Positions 1-6,591 of a DNA stretch of 8,105 nt are shown in pieces. This stretch comes from Nitrososphaerales archaeon. Lineage in GTDB: Archaea; Thermoproteota; Nitrososphaeria; Nitrososphaerales; UBA183. Where the stretch lies: NCBI GenBank assembly GCA_030042335.1, contig JASHZW010000027.1:1-8105 (forward strand). Direction: 5' to 3'. How positions within the stretch are numbered: position 1 is the stretch's first letter; every line of letters starts with the position of its first letter. Under the pieces are notes generated by a model. The model ran no database searches and was not told where the DNA came from. It saw only the letters and a list, made by a program, of their open reading frames with translations. A program made the translations under genes and the position numbers.

Positions 1-67
1 GAGGGCTCTCGGTCAGCTCTATTGCCTTGGCGACCTTCTCCTCCAGCCCGATGCTGTCGGCCGACAT
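1..67 (-). CDS. Partial unidentified protein, N-terminal part, downstream of rad50
   Basis: The strand and spacing continue the mre11-rad50 operon. From the ATG at 67-65 the frame reads MSADSIGLEEKVAKAIELTE and leaves the window still open. The same frame is also open upstream through LPRRITWLSNV and back into the end of rad50. A TTG start at 100-98 would therefore add 11 residues, and the start is not settled. Neither candidate has a clear Shine-Dalgarno sequence. Archaeal mre11-rad50 operons often also carry herA and nurA, so a NurA or HerA partner is a contextual guess. The 22 visible residues do not identify a family, and I do not assign one. The acidic/hydrophobic pattern looks like genuine coding sequence. 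Confidence 0.5.
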   Translation of the reverse strand, partial: MSADSIGLEEKVAKAIELTESP

Positions 68-131
68 GACGTTGGAGAGCCAGGTTATCCTTCGGGGCAA
101 AGACTCTTCCGGACTGCCCCGGTGCTTAAAG

Positions 132-2174
132 TCACTTTTGGTGGGATTCGGCGACCGAGACCATGGATTCCCCGTTGACCTTCTCGACCCTGTAGACCCT
201 GTCGGCTAGGTTTTCGAGCTCCCGTTCGTGGGAGACCAGTATGACCTGCGGGCATCTCAGTTCCGTCAGGATATCCCCAAACTTTCCGAGCTGTTCCTTA
301 CTGAAGCCGTCGGTAGGCTCGTCCAGTATCAGGAGGTTCGGCTCCTGCCCCAGCGCGGCTTCCTGGACCGTAGTGTTCAGGGCGAGGCGGTACGCGAGCG
401 CGACACTCGTCCGTTCGCCACCACTCAACTGCCCGTAGTCCTGTTCGTATCCCTCCCGCTCGATCACCGGTGCGAAGTCCTCCTTGACGCGAACCCTCAG
501 GTCGGGATCGTCGACGAGAATCTGGAACCACCGCTGGAACTGCTGGTTGAAGCGCTGGTTCCGGTTCGCGAAGGCCTGTTTCTCGATGAGCTCGACCGTG
601 GGGGCGAAGTATTCCGAGAGCCAGGTCCTGTCCTCCTCGAGCGAGCTCTGCAGCTTCTGAAACTCCTCTTTCTCCTTGATTCCGGCCTCGAGCTTGCTCT
701 CGCCGTCCTTCAGGCCCTCGGCCTCCCTCTCGATCCCACCGAGTTGCTTAATGACAGACGAGCGTTCTCTCTCGAGGCGCTGAATTTCGTTGTCGATTCT
801 CTGGATATCCTTCTCCATCCGCATGATCGGCTCGCTTTCCTTGTTGGCCTGCCTGAGCTGTTCGTTCAGCTCGGTCAGCTCCTTTTCCATCTTCTGCAGG
901 AGCCTTGCGCTGGACTCTTCCCTCTCCCGGGACTCTTTGAGGCTGTCGTGGAGGAGCCTGAGCTTCTCGCGCGTGACGCGAAATTCTTCCGCTAGGTCGA
1001 TGATTCTGTCGATCGCCTTCTTCTCTTTCTCTAGGGCTTCAAGCCTCCTGCGAATCCGGTCTAGTTCCCTGTCGATGTGCGCCTTCTTCTCGCCTACCTC
1101 GTCGGCCTCGTACTCTTGTCCGCATGTTGGGCAGACGCCGGTCTCCATCAGATTCCTGAAGCTCTCCAGTCGCTCGGAAAGCTTGGATGACTCGTCCCTG
1201 AGGTTCCTGATTTCCTTCTCCAACGCCTCTGATTCCTTGTCGAGTTCCTCCGCACTCTTCATCGTCGGATTCTCTACAGCACCGAGCCGTTCGATATCCT
1301 TGGAGAGGGCAGAGACCCTCCTGCTGGCTGCGTCTCCATCCTTCGCCGCCAACGAGCGATTGTCCTCGGCCTCGTGCATTTGTCTCACCAGCAGCGGAAT
1401 CCTCTCCTGCGCCTTGCCCATCTCCTCCTTCCTCTCCTCCATTTCCTCTCGCTCTGCCCTCTTCGAGTCCAGTTCTCTTGCGACTGTCTCCTCTTTCTTC
1501 TTCGATTCCACAAGGCTGGATTTCAGATTCTCCAGTCTCTCACGTATCCTAGAAAGCTCCTGACGGTCCTTCTCGATGTTCTCGGTCCTTTCCTTGAGCC
1601 CAGCTATCTTGACCCTGAATTCGGTGGAGACGGTCTTCGTGTTCTGCGCTGCGGTTCTGTACTGCTCTATCCCATACGCTTTCCTCAGGGTCTCGAGCCG
1701 GGTACCCGAATCCCTCTCGATGATGTCCCTCATCGCCTCCTGTGGCGTAAAGATCGCGTACCGGTAGATTACACTCTGTGCTTTGGGGTTCGAGGGTTCG
1801 TTGAACCTCAGGAGCTGCAGGATTCTTTCCTTGAGCTCCTTCGCCGAGTACTTCTTCCTCTCGTCGCCCTCCTGCAGGAACGAATCACCCGACCTCACGC
1901 TGTCGCCCTTCCTCGCCAGCCCTCGGTGGACAAGGTGCTCGCTACCGTCCACCTCGAACTTGAGCGTAACATACCCATTCTCCATCCCATTCCTGAGAAG
2001 AAACGAACCGTTCAGGTCCCCAAGCCCGAACAGGGCGAACTCCACCGCTGACAGGATTGTGGACTTCCCCGAGGCGACATCTCCCTCGAACAAGGTGGTA
2101 CCGGCCTCGAAATCAATCGTGACAGGCTCTCGATAGCTCCTGATGTTGCGGAGCGTGATCGACTTGAGAATCAT
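132..2174 (-). CDS. rad50: DNA double-strand break repair ATPase Rad50
   Basis: Rad50 is the SMC-like ATPase that partners Mre11 in DNA end tethering and resection. The 680-aa protein is complete. The Walker A motif (GDVASGKST) is at residues 31-39, with a Q-loop Gln near 145 in FTPQEAM. Two charged heptad-rich coiled-coil arms cover roughly 185-345 and 355-520 and flank a zinc hook CPTC at 348-351. The ABC signature LSGGE is at 583-587, Walker B LLILDEP at 614-620 with catalytic Glu619, and the H-loop His at 649. All ATPase motifs are intact. The protein is shorter than the roughly 850-900 aa of well-studied archaeal Rad50s, and the difference lies in the coiled coils, so the arms are short. 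The ATG at 2174-2172 overlaps the mre11 stop by 4 nt, implying translational coupling. An unidentified frame follows downstream. Confidence 0.97.
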   Translation of the reverse strand: MILKSITLRNIRSYREPVTIDFEAGTTLFEGDVASGKSTILSAVEFALFGLGDLNGSFLLRNGMENGYVTLKFEVDGSEHLVHRGLARKGDSVRSGDSFLQEGDERKKYSAKELKERILQLLRFNEPSNPKAQSVIYRYAIFTPQEAMRDIIERDSGTRLETLRKAYGIEQYRTAAQNTKTVSTEFRVKIAGLKERTENIEKDRQELSRIRERLENLKSSLVESKKKEETVARELDSKRAEREEMEERKEEMGKAQERIPLLVRQMHEAEDNRSLAAKDGDAASRRVSALSKDIERLGAVENPTMKSAEELDKESEALEKEIRNLRDESSKLSERLESFRNLMETGVCPTCGQEYEADEVGEKKAHIDRELDRIRRRLEALEKEKKAIDRIIDLAEEFRVTREKLRLLHDSLKESREREESSARLLQKMEKELTELNEQLRQANKESEPIMRMEKDIQRIDNEIQRLERERSSVIKQLGGIEREAEGLKDGESKLEAGIKEKEEFQKLQSSLEEDRTWLSEYFAPTVELIEKQAFANRNQRFNQQFQRWFQILVDDPDLRVRVKEDFAPVIEREGYEQDYGQLSGGERTSVALAYRLALNTTVQEAALGQEPNLLILDEPTDGFSKEQLGKFGDILTELRCPQVILVSHERELENLADRVYRVEKVNGESMVSVAESHQK

Positions 2175-3427
2175 TTGAACTCATCGTCCAGTTCCAAGGT
2201 GCTGACGACTCCTTTGAGCAGTCTCGAGTCATAGTCGTCCTTGGCCTCGTCTTCCTTCTTCTCATCTTTGAGCACGCGAAGTATCTCCTTGGAGGTGGTC
2301 ACTCCGGTCTCTCCTGCCAGCTTCTTCTGACGGAACTTCGCTTCAGACAGCCTTTCCCTGAACACCTTCTCCTCTATCTGGTGGGGGCTGTCCGTCACCA
2401 CGCTCTTGACTGCGTACTCCTTCGAGCTGAGCGCGTTGTAATTGAGCAAAATCTCAAGCGCCCCTCTCTCACGCATCATCCTGCGTATCTCGACAAAGTC
2501 GATGTCCGATGTCCTCCCACTGACCATCTCGCCCGAGACCTTGAGCAGGACCACCCTGTTCGCCACCTCGGCATCTCTGGCGATTTCGAGCAATTGGCTC
2601 TTCGCGTCCATCGAGTGCTTTCCTTCCGCGTTGTACTCGATCAGGCGCCAATCGCAGACCTTCACGGGAACGAACTCTATTTCGCTCACCTTCTGGTCGA
2701 AGGTCACCACGAAGAATCCTCTCTGCATCCCGCGGGCGCTCTTCTCCATGTCCTGATAGTCACCTCCTGCAAAGAGAGCCCCGGGGTACGCGATAGTCAT
2801 GTCAGAGACGTTCTCGAGCATCCTGTCGTGAAGATGACCCCCAGCGTAATAGTCGAACCCGCGCGGGAAGTCCGAGACCGGGACAGAGGTGCTCTTCATC
2901 ACATCGGGAGCGAGGTCCGCGACGGCACCATGGAACACGAAGACCTTGAACCCGTCTATTGACTCGAGTGTCTCCCTGTCGAGAGACTTGAAGACGTCCG
3001 ACTCCATGCCCAGTCTCCTGCCATACACTCCACAGAGCTTGGCCCCAGTACGCGGGTCTCTGTAGACTTCGAGCTCAAACTTGCCGTCCAGCATCACGCC
3101 CTTCGACACGTTCCTGAACAGCCCGGCGCTCTCCAGCATGTCGACCACCGATGTCTGGGTCGGACTGAAGTCGTGGCTCCCGTAGACGAGGTATATCGGA
3201 ATCCCTCTGTCCCTGACTTCCTTCATCTTCCTGACCGCGATGTTCGCGAGCGTCATGTTGGGGATGTTAGAGTCGAAGAGGTCCCCGCTGAGTACGATGA
3301 AATCCACCGGCCTCTCGATACAGATGTCCATGGCCGTGATGAATGCATCCAGGACGAGCTTCTGCAGCGCGGGCTGTCTGAACGTCCCTATGTGGGTATC
3401 TGATAGGTGCGCGAACCGGTATGGCAT
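2171..3427 (-). CDS. mre11: DNA double-strand break repair nuclease Mre11
   Basis: Mre11 is the Mn-dependent nuclease of the Mre11-Rad50 complex. The 418-aa protein starts with a calcineurin-like phosphoesterase domain. Motif I is HLSDTHIG (Asp10, His12), motif II is LSGDLFD (Asp49), motif III is YGSHDF (His85), motif IV is FHGAV (His166) and motif V is GGHLHD (His198, His200). The usual motif III is GNHD, and its Asn is a metal ligand and catalytic residue in characterised Mre11. Here it is Ser84, the one key-residue departure. The C-terminal half (about 220-418) would form the capping domain and the Rad50-binding helices, the last being the charged tail around RLLKGVVSTLELDDEFK. The start is the only sensible ATG before motif I. 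It lies 46 nt past the 3' end of the RNase P RNA and has no Shine-Dalgarno, consistent with a near-leaderless transcript. The stop overlaps the rad50 start. Confidence 0.95.
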   Translation of the reverse strand: MPYRFAHLSDTHIGTFRQPALQKLVLDAFITAMDICIERPVDFIVLSGDLFDSNIPNMTLANIAVRKMKEVRDRGIPIYLVYGSHDFSPTQTSVVDMLESAGLFRNVSKGVMLDGKFELEVYRDPRTGAKLCGVYGRRLGMESDVFKSLDRETLESIDGFKVFVFHGAVADLAPDVMKSTSVPVSDFPRGFDYYAGGHLHDRMLENVSDMTIAYPGALFAGGDYQDMEKSARGMQRGFFVVTFDQKVSEIEFVPVKVCDWRLIEYNAEGKHSMDAKSQLLEIARDAEVANRVVLLKVSGEMVSGRTSDIDFVEIRRMMRERGALEILLNYNALSSKEYAVKSVVTDSPHQIEEKVFRERLSEAKFRQKKLAGETGVTTSKEILRVLKDEKKEDEAKDDYDSRLLKGVVSTLELDDEFK

Positions 3428-3455
3428 CTGGGTCGTTTTTTCGCCGAAAATCGGA

Positions 3456-3463
3456 ACATAAGA
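3456..3463 (-). promoter_or_regulatory. Candidate TATA box for mre11-rad50
   Basis: On the minus strand the AT-rich stretch TTATCAAAATTCTTATG lies between rnpB and mre11. Its part at 3456-3463 (TTCTTATG) sits about 32 nt before the mre11 ATG, which would place the transcript start a few bases before the start codon. The adjacent TTTATCAAA (3465-3473) is an alternative and would give a leader of about 17 nt. The same T-rich stretch may also help terminate the RNase P transcript. Read-through from rnpB is possible. Confidence 0.4.
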
Positions 3464-3473
3464 ATTTTGATAA

Positions 3474-3774
3474 AGTGACGCGTCCCGGCAGTAGTCCTCC
3501 TTCTGTTCTAGGCGGGATTCAGCTTAGCAGCCTACCTTGGCCTGGTGCAGGCCCGTCGACGGCCACGTTCGGCCTTGCTCTGCATGGGTCGGCCGTTTCA
3601 TCCCCACACCCGTCGAACTCCGGATTTCTCCTTCACCGCATATGACGAGGGAGGTCTCGTTTCTGTTCCGTTGCCAACCGTCTCCGGTTACGCTTCTCAG
3701 CGTCATGCATCCTGCAGCGAGGGAGGAACTTCCCCAGGGTAAACCCCGTGGCCCGCCCACCGGCTCGCGTCACT
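3474..3774 (-). ncRNA. rnpB: RNase P RNA (archaeal type A)
   Basis: This is the catalytic RNA that removes 5' leaders from pre-tRNAs. The ends are fixed by a perfect 9-bp P1 helix, AGTGACGCG at the 5' end (3774-3766) and CGCGTCACT at the 3' end (3482-3474), giving about 301 nt. The conserved cores appear in order. CR-I is GGGGAAGTTCCTCC. The CR-II region is GGAACAGAAACGAGACC. The CR-III region is GATGAAACGGCC. CR-IV is GCTAAGCTGAATCCC. CR-V is AGAACAGAAGGAGGACTACT. The universal P4 helix forms between AGTTCCTCC of CR-I and GGAGGACTACT of CR-V with the expected bulge. Only shadow frames cross this segment. It lies between tsr3 and mre11 on the same strand. A well-spaced TATA box precedes it, so it probably has its own promoter. 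Identification rests on motifs and hand-folded helices, not a covariance search. Confidence 0.95.
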
Positions 3775-3788
3775 CGGCCGAAGGCCGG
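3775..3788 (-). other. GC-rich hairpin between the tsr3 stop and the rnpB 5' end
   Basis: The minus strand reads CCGGCCTTCGGCCG, a 5-bp CGGCC/GGCCG stem with a 3-nt TTC loop, directly between the tsr3 stop and the first base of RNase P RNA. It lies in the spacer between the rnpB TATA box and its predicted start, so it would be in the tsr3 message but not in mature rnpB. It could protect or end the tsr3 transcript. It is not followed by a T run, so it does not look like a classical terminator. Confidence 0.35.
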
Positions 3789-3797
3789 CACAAGCTC

Positions 3798-3806
3798 CTT
3801 TATTCT
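3798..3806 (-). promoter_or_regulatory. TATA box for rnpB, overlapping the tsr3 stop codon
   Basis: The minus strand reads GAATAAAGG with its centre about 27 nt upstream of the first P1 base at 3774, the usual archaeal TATA-to-start distance. The TAA within it (3802-3800) is also the stop codon of tsr3. The close match between box spacing and the independently derived RNA end supports both calls. Confidence 0.7.
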
Positions 3807-4318
3807 TTTCTGCCGTCGAGGAACTGACCGAAGAACTCTCTCTCGACCACCCTGACAGCCTCCTCGGATTCCGCCCTGCTGTATTCGACCAGAGGGTCCC
3901 TGTTGAGCGTCAGAAATGTCGGACCCCATTTGTAGAGGGAGAGACACCTTTCCGTGTCCGCTTCCTCTCCGACGATGAAGAGGGTCGCAGCCACCGCCTC
4001 CACTGAGCTGAGCATTCCGAGCCTCGAGTAGTTGGTCGGGTTCGCAGCGAGGAGGGCAGGGAGCCTGCGGTGCTTCCCTCCCAGTTTCTTGAAGAAGACC
4101 TCTCTGGCTAGGTTCCATGAGCAGTCTATAGCGAGCACGGCCTTAGCGGACGAGTCCGGAGGGGAGAGGACGATTTCCGCGAATGGGTTGAGGACGAGCA
4201 TCGAGCTGGAGGCATGGAACTTCCGCGATACCTCGGTTGCAAGCCCCATCCTGATCATCTTCCTCGAGGTGCATTTGACAGGGTCGTCCTGAGCGTAGTC
4301 GATGACCAGCACATTCAT
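3800..4318 (-). CDS. tsr3: rRNA aminocarboxypropyltransferase Tsr3 (DUF367)
   Basis: Tsr3 transfers the 3-amino-3-carboxypropyl group of SAM to a hypermodified uridine/pseudouridine of small-subunit rRNA late in ribosome maturation. The 172-aa protein is full length for the family. The N-terminal RLI-like segment contains DYAQDDPVKCTSRKM (residues 7-21). The SPOUT-like SAM-binding core follows, with LSPPDS (51-56), AIDCSW (63-68), RRLPALLAANPTNYSRLGML (84-103) and SSVEAVAATLFIVGE (104-118). The typical KWGPTFLTLN (130-139) closes it. All the hallmark segments I know for DUF367 are intact. The ATG at 4318-4316 places the first conserved block at residue 7, and no earlier start is needed. It is divergent from the PLP enzyme and precedes rnpB on the same strand. 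A TATA box about 32 nt upstream suggests an almost leaderless message. Confidence 0.95.
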   Translation of the reverse strand: MNVLVIDYAQDDPVKCTSRKMIRMGLATEVSRKFHASSSMLVLNPFAEIVLSPPDSSAKAVLAIDCSWNLAREVFFKKLGGKHRRLPALLAANPTNYSRLGMLSSVEAVAATLFIVGEEADTERCLSLYKWGPTFLTLNRDPLVEYSRAESEEAVRVVEREFFGQFLDGRKE

Positions 4319-4344
4319 GGGATAATGACCCGTCGGGAGCCGTG

Positions 4345-4354
4345 CCTTATTACC
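4345..4354 (-). promoter_or_regulatory. TATA box for tsr3
   Basis: The minus strand reads GGTAATAAGG about 32 nt upstream of the tsr3 ATG, predicting a start of transcription a few bases before the start codon. It lies back to back with the PLP-gene promoter in the 96-bp divergent intergenic region. Confidence 0.55.
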
Positions 4355-4383
4355 AGTTCTGGTGCGGAACAGGGGGCGACCTT

Positions 4384-4391
4384 CTTTTTAT
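4384..4391 (+). promoter_or_regulatory. TATA box for the PLP enzyme; supports a leaderless start at 4415
   Basis: The plus strand reads CTTTTTATCC, with its centre about 27 nt before the ATG at 4415. Transcription would begin at or next to that ATG, which decides in favour of 4415 over in-frame starts further upstream that lie inside tsr3. No Shine-Dalgarno is visible. Confidence 0.6.
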
Positions 4392-4414
4392 CCACGGTCG
4401 GCAGCAGGAAGGCA

Positions 4415-5596
4415 ATGCGCAGTATGTACAAGGAACTCGGCGTCAGACGCGTCATCAACGGACAGTTCCCGATAACGCGCCTGGGTGGGTCGGTGCTCCC
4501 CCAAGAGGTTCTCGACGCAATGGTCGAAGCGAACCTGAACTGGTGCAGCCTGTGGGAGCTCGAGGAGAAAGCGGGTGACACCATCGCCAAGATTTGCGGA
4601 GCTGAAGCTGCACACATCACCTCAGGAGCGTACGCCGCCCTTGTACTGAGTGCCGCAGCATGCATGGCAGGCAAGGACCGCGAGAAGATGAGGCAGCTGC
4701 CCGACTCTACAGGTATGAAGAACGAGATTGTCATCCAGCGGAACCTCCGCGGAGCGAACCAAGGAGAGCCCGGGATGTATGACAGGAGCATGGAGGTGGC
4801 CGGAGGGAAGCTCGTCGAAGTCGGGGACGAAAAGCGGGGGGCGAGCGAGGCCGAGCTGGAAGCTGCACTGGGAGAAAGGACCGCGGCCATCCACTTCATG
4901 GTCCCAGATTTCCCCGACTCGAGGACCGACATTATCCCGCTCCAGCGCGTGATAGAGATAGGGCACATGCACGGCATACCGATTATCGTCGACGCGGCCG
5001 GGCAGACCTACCCGACCGAACTGCTCAGTAGGTTCGCGAAGATGGGTGCCGACCTAGTCTGCTATGCGGCAAAATACGTGGAAGGGGCAAACTCCGCCGG
5101 ATGGGTGTGCGGCAGGAAGGACCTAATTGAGACGGTCGCCCTTCATAGCTTCATCGGACAGGAGGCAGGGGGCTACCAGCCAAGGGCGGGCCACTACAAG
5201 AGCGTAGGCAGGGGGTACAAACTCGACAGGCTGCAGATTGTCGGAACAGTCGCCGCGCTGCAGAGATGGGTGACGATGGACCACCGCAAGCTACGCATAG
5301 AACCAGCCCTGAGGAGGGCCGAGAACCTCCGGAACCTGCTCAATGACCTCCCAGACATCCAGCTCTCCGCGTTCCCCGACAGACTCGTGGAAGGCATCGG
5401 CTATCATAGATTCGGACTCAAACTGACCTTTACGAACAGGACGGTAGCCCAGGTGGCCGACATCCAGGCCAGACTGCGTGAAGGAGATCCGTCGGTATGG
5501 ATTTACGCTCTGGGAAACAGCCTCGCTGTGAATTGCTTGCTCCTCGCTGATGGCGATGAGAGGGTCGTAGCCGAAAGCATCAGAAGTCTGGTCTAG
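4415..5596 (+). CDS. PLP-dependent enzyme, SelA-like / class V aminotransferase fold
   Basis: A 393-aa fold-type I PLP enzyme of the group that includes SelA, D-glucosaminate-6-phosphate ammonia-lyase and many uncharacterised archaeal proteins. The N-terminal ELGVRRVINGQFPITRLGGS is the family's opening block (residues 7-26). The cofactor-phosphate segment AEAAHITSGAYAALVLSAAA follows (63-82), then MKNEIVIQRN (101-110). IVDAAGQ carries Asp193, which should pair with the pyridine nitrogen. The Schiff-base lysine is Lys220 in YAAKYVEGANSAGW, followed by GRKDLIE. The catalytic set is complete. The lysine motif differs from the common GGKGLRGPQSSG version, and a Gly/Tyr-rich stretch follows at about 249-268, so the substrate is probably not that of the named enzymes. 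An ATG at 4424 is an alternative start. The frame is also open upstream to 4214 inside tsr3, which I regard as spurious. Substrate is unknown. It is not expected to be a true SelA without selenocysteine genes. Confidence 0.88.
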   Translation: MRSMYKELGVRRVINGQFPITRLGGSVLPQEVLDAMVEANLNWCSLWELEEKAGDTIAKICGAEAAHITSGAYAALVLSAAACMAGKDREKMRQLPDSTGMKNEIVIQRNLRGANQGEPGMYDRSMEVAGGKLVEVGDEKRGASEAELEAALGERTAAIHFMVPDFPDSRTDIIPLQRVIEIGHMHGIPIIVDAAGQTYPTELLSRFAKMGADLVCYAAKYVEGANSAGWVCGRKDLIETVALHSFIGQEAGGYQPRAGHYKSVGRGYKLDRLQIVGTVAALQRWVTMDHRKLRIEPALRRAENLRNLLNDLPDIQLSAFPDRLVEGIGYHRFGLKLTFTNRTVAQVADIQARLREGDPSVWIYALGNSLAVNCLLLADGDERVVAESIRSLV

Positions 5597-5605
5597 GGTT
5601 CAGGA

Positions 5606-6023
5606 TTGGTCTCGAGGAAGTCTGGCCACCGAAGGAAGACCAAAGACGACAACATTGTCCGAGCCTCGAAAGACGTGGACGAATACATCTCGTCGTCACC
5701 GAAGCAACTCCGTAAGAAGCTCGAGGAAGTTCGTGAAGCAATCCGGATGACAGTGCCATCTGCGAAGGAAAGCATCAGTTACAGAATACCACACTACCAA
5801 TACAAAGGGGCGGCTCGTCTGGTTTGGCTTGCAGAGCAATCATATCGGTCTCTATCTTAGGCCTCCGATAATCGAGGAGAACAAGGCCGAACTGGCCGGC
5901 TATACGACCACCAAATCCGCGGTTCATCTTCCTCTCGACAGGGAAACGCCTGTGCCGCTAATCAAGAAGCTCGTGAAGGTAGCCTTGGAGAAGAACGAAG
6001 CAAACTTCTGGAATGAAAGATAA
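5606..6023 (+). pseudogene. DUF1801-family (YdhG-like) protein, frameshifted
   Basis: Two plus-strand frames together give one DUF1801 protein of about 139 aa. The first frame (TTG at 5606, stop at 5860) has the helical start DVDEYISSSPKQLRKKLEEV and the family's ISYRIPHYQYKG. The second frame (to the TAA at 6023) resumes with SNHIGLYLRPPIIEE, AELAGYTTTKSAVHLPLD and LIKKLVKVALEKNE. The switch falls near 5832-5842. The frames differ by +1, so either one base was gained or two were lost. The break is not in a homopolymer. DUF1801 proteins are small alpha/beta proteins of unclear role related to an iron-chaperone-like fold. The gene starts 9 nt after the PLP gene and could share its transcript. 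The TTG start is weak, and nothing better precedes the first conserved helix. It could be a real pseudogene or a sequence error. Confidence 0.75.
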
Positions 6024-6061
6024 TTGAAAACCTTACATCATACTTTCGTTTCAATCAGCCT

Positions 6062-6229
6062 ATGCGAGCAGCCCTCAAAGGACTCGCAGTTGTGCTTCTC
6101 GGTTCCTTGCTCGGCCTTTTCCTGCTTCTTCTGGCTAGTTCTCATCCAGATTACGTTATCTCGCTGGGTGAGGGAGTCGCATTCGGCTACCTTGCACCAT
6201 GGCGACTAACCGTCTTTCAATACACCTAA
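6062..6229 (+). CDS. Possible 55-aa single-pass membrane protein
   Basis: A short frame starts at the ATG at 6062 and ends in TAA at 6229. Residues 1-6 are MRAALK, followed by a long hydrophobic segment rich in Leu, Val and Gly (LAVVLLGSLLGLFLLLLA, residues 8-25), which is a convincing transmembrane helix or signal anchor. A short outside-type tail follows (HPDYVISLGEGVAFGYLAPW). A TATA-like CTTACATC near 6032-6039 would allow a leaderless start at 6062, but it is a weak match. I recognise no family. Low-complexity hydrophobicity can also arise by chance, so this is tentative. Confidence 0.4.
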   Translation: MRAALKGLAVVLLGSLLGLFLLLLASSHPDYVISLGEGVAFGYLAPWRLTVFQYT

Positions 6230-6500
6230 TCCGTTCGAACGCTCTGGAGGAGGATTTCGCGTTTTGGTTCCTGCTTGGGCTAGCCATGGCGGAAGCGTCA
6301 TGCCACTTGGCCATTCCCCGGGTCTGTAAGGTATTCACGTCACGGCGAAGAGAAATAGCGAAGAACATTGCGGCGAACAATACGGGCAAGTTCCTGAGCA
6401 AAGGAGAGTTCGGAGAGTCATAGGGGAGAGTATACTTGCTCCCCCAGCTCTGCCTCCACGGCCTCAAAAGAGACCGCTCGGACTGATGTGCGCCCACGGG
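6230..6500. other. Gene-poor stretch with only doubtful reading frames
   Basis: No recognisable gene lies here. A 74-codon plus-strand frame (ATG at 6199 to a stop at 6423) overlaps the end of the 55-aa frame. Its product contains the moderately plausible SRRREIAKNIAANNTGKFLS, which could be a remnant. A 113-codon frame runs antisense across the same region. Neither shows a domain, a ribosome binding site or a well-placed TATA box. I treat both as unproven. Confidence 0.3.
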
Positions 6501-6511
6501 CCAATATAAGG
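6501..6511 (+). promoter_or_regulatory. Candidate TATA box ahead of a structured element
   Basis: CCAATATAAGG is a good TATA-like sequence on the plus strand, and its central ATAT is symmetrical enough to be read on either strand. Counting about 25-27 nt downstream places a start near 6531, at the left edge of the hairpin-rich element described separately. No start codon for a recognisable protein lies nearby. Confidence 0.4.
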
Positions 6512-6525
6512 ATTACCGAAGAATT

Positions 6526-6591
6526 CTCGGGTCGGGCCGCTTCCCGAACTGATGGGAGTCGACGCCGGCTCTAGCCCAGCCGGAACCCGAG
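6526..6591 (+). other. Three-stem structured element, possible small RNA
   Basis: A perfect 7-bp outer stem, CTCGGGT (6526-6532) with ACCCGAG (6585-6591), encloses two smaller hairpins. The first is CGGG/CCCG (6533-6536 with 6543-6546, loop CCGCTT). The second is CCGGCT/AGCCGG (6565-6570 with 6578-6583, 7-nt loop CTAGCCC). The layout recalls a reduced cloverleaf, but no D-arm, no anticodon loop with U33 in place and no TTCRA T-loop can be fitted, so it is not a normal tRNA. A TATA box lies upstream at transcription distance, although the predicted start (about 6531) would cut into the outer stem. Function unknown. Confidence 0.35.

Noticed and set aside
228..2136. Long plus-strand frames opposite rad50 (up to 257 codons)
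   Set aside because: They are antisense shadows of a GC-rich coiled-coil gene, rich in Ser, Leu and Arg and without domains.
3524..3827. Several overlapping reading frames of 65-96 codons on both strands
   Set aside because: They lie across the RNase P RNA, whose conserved cores and P1/P4 pairings explain the sequence. None has a recognisable protein signature.
4214..4414. Upstream extension of the PLP enzyme to a start inside tsr3
   Set aside because: The extension is antisense to conserved tsr3 codons and lacks family similarity. The TATA box at 4384-4391 places the start at 4415.
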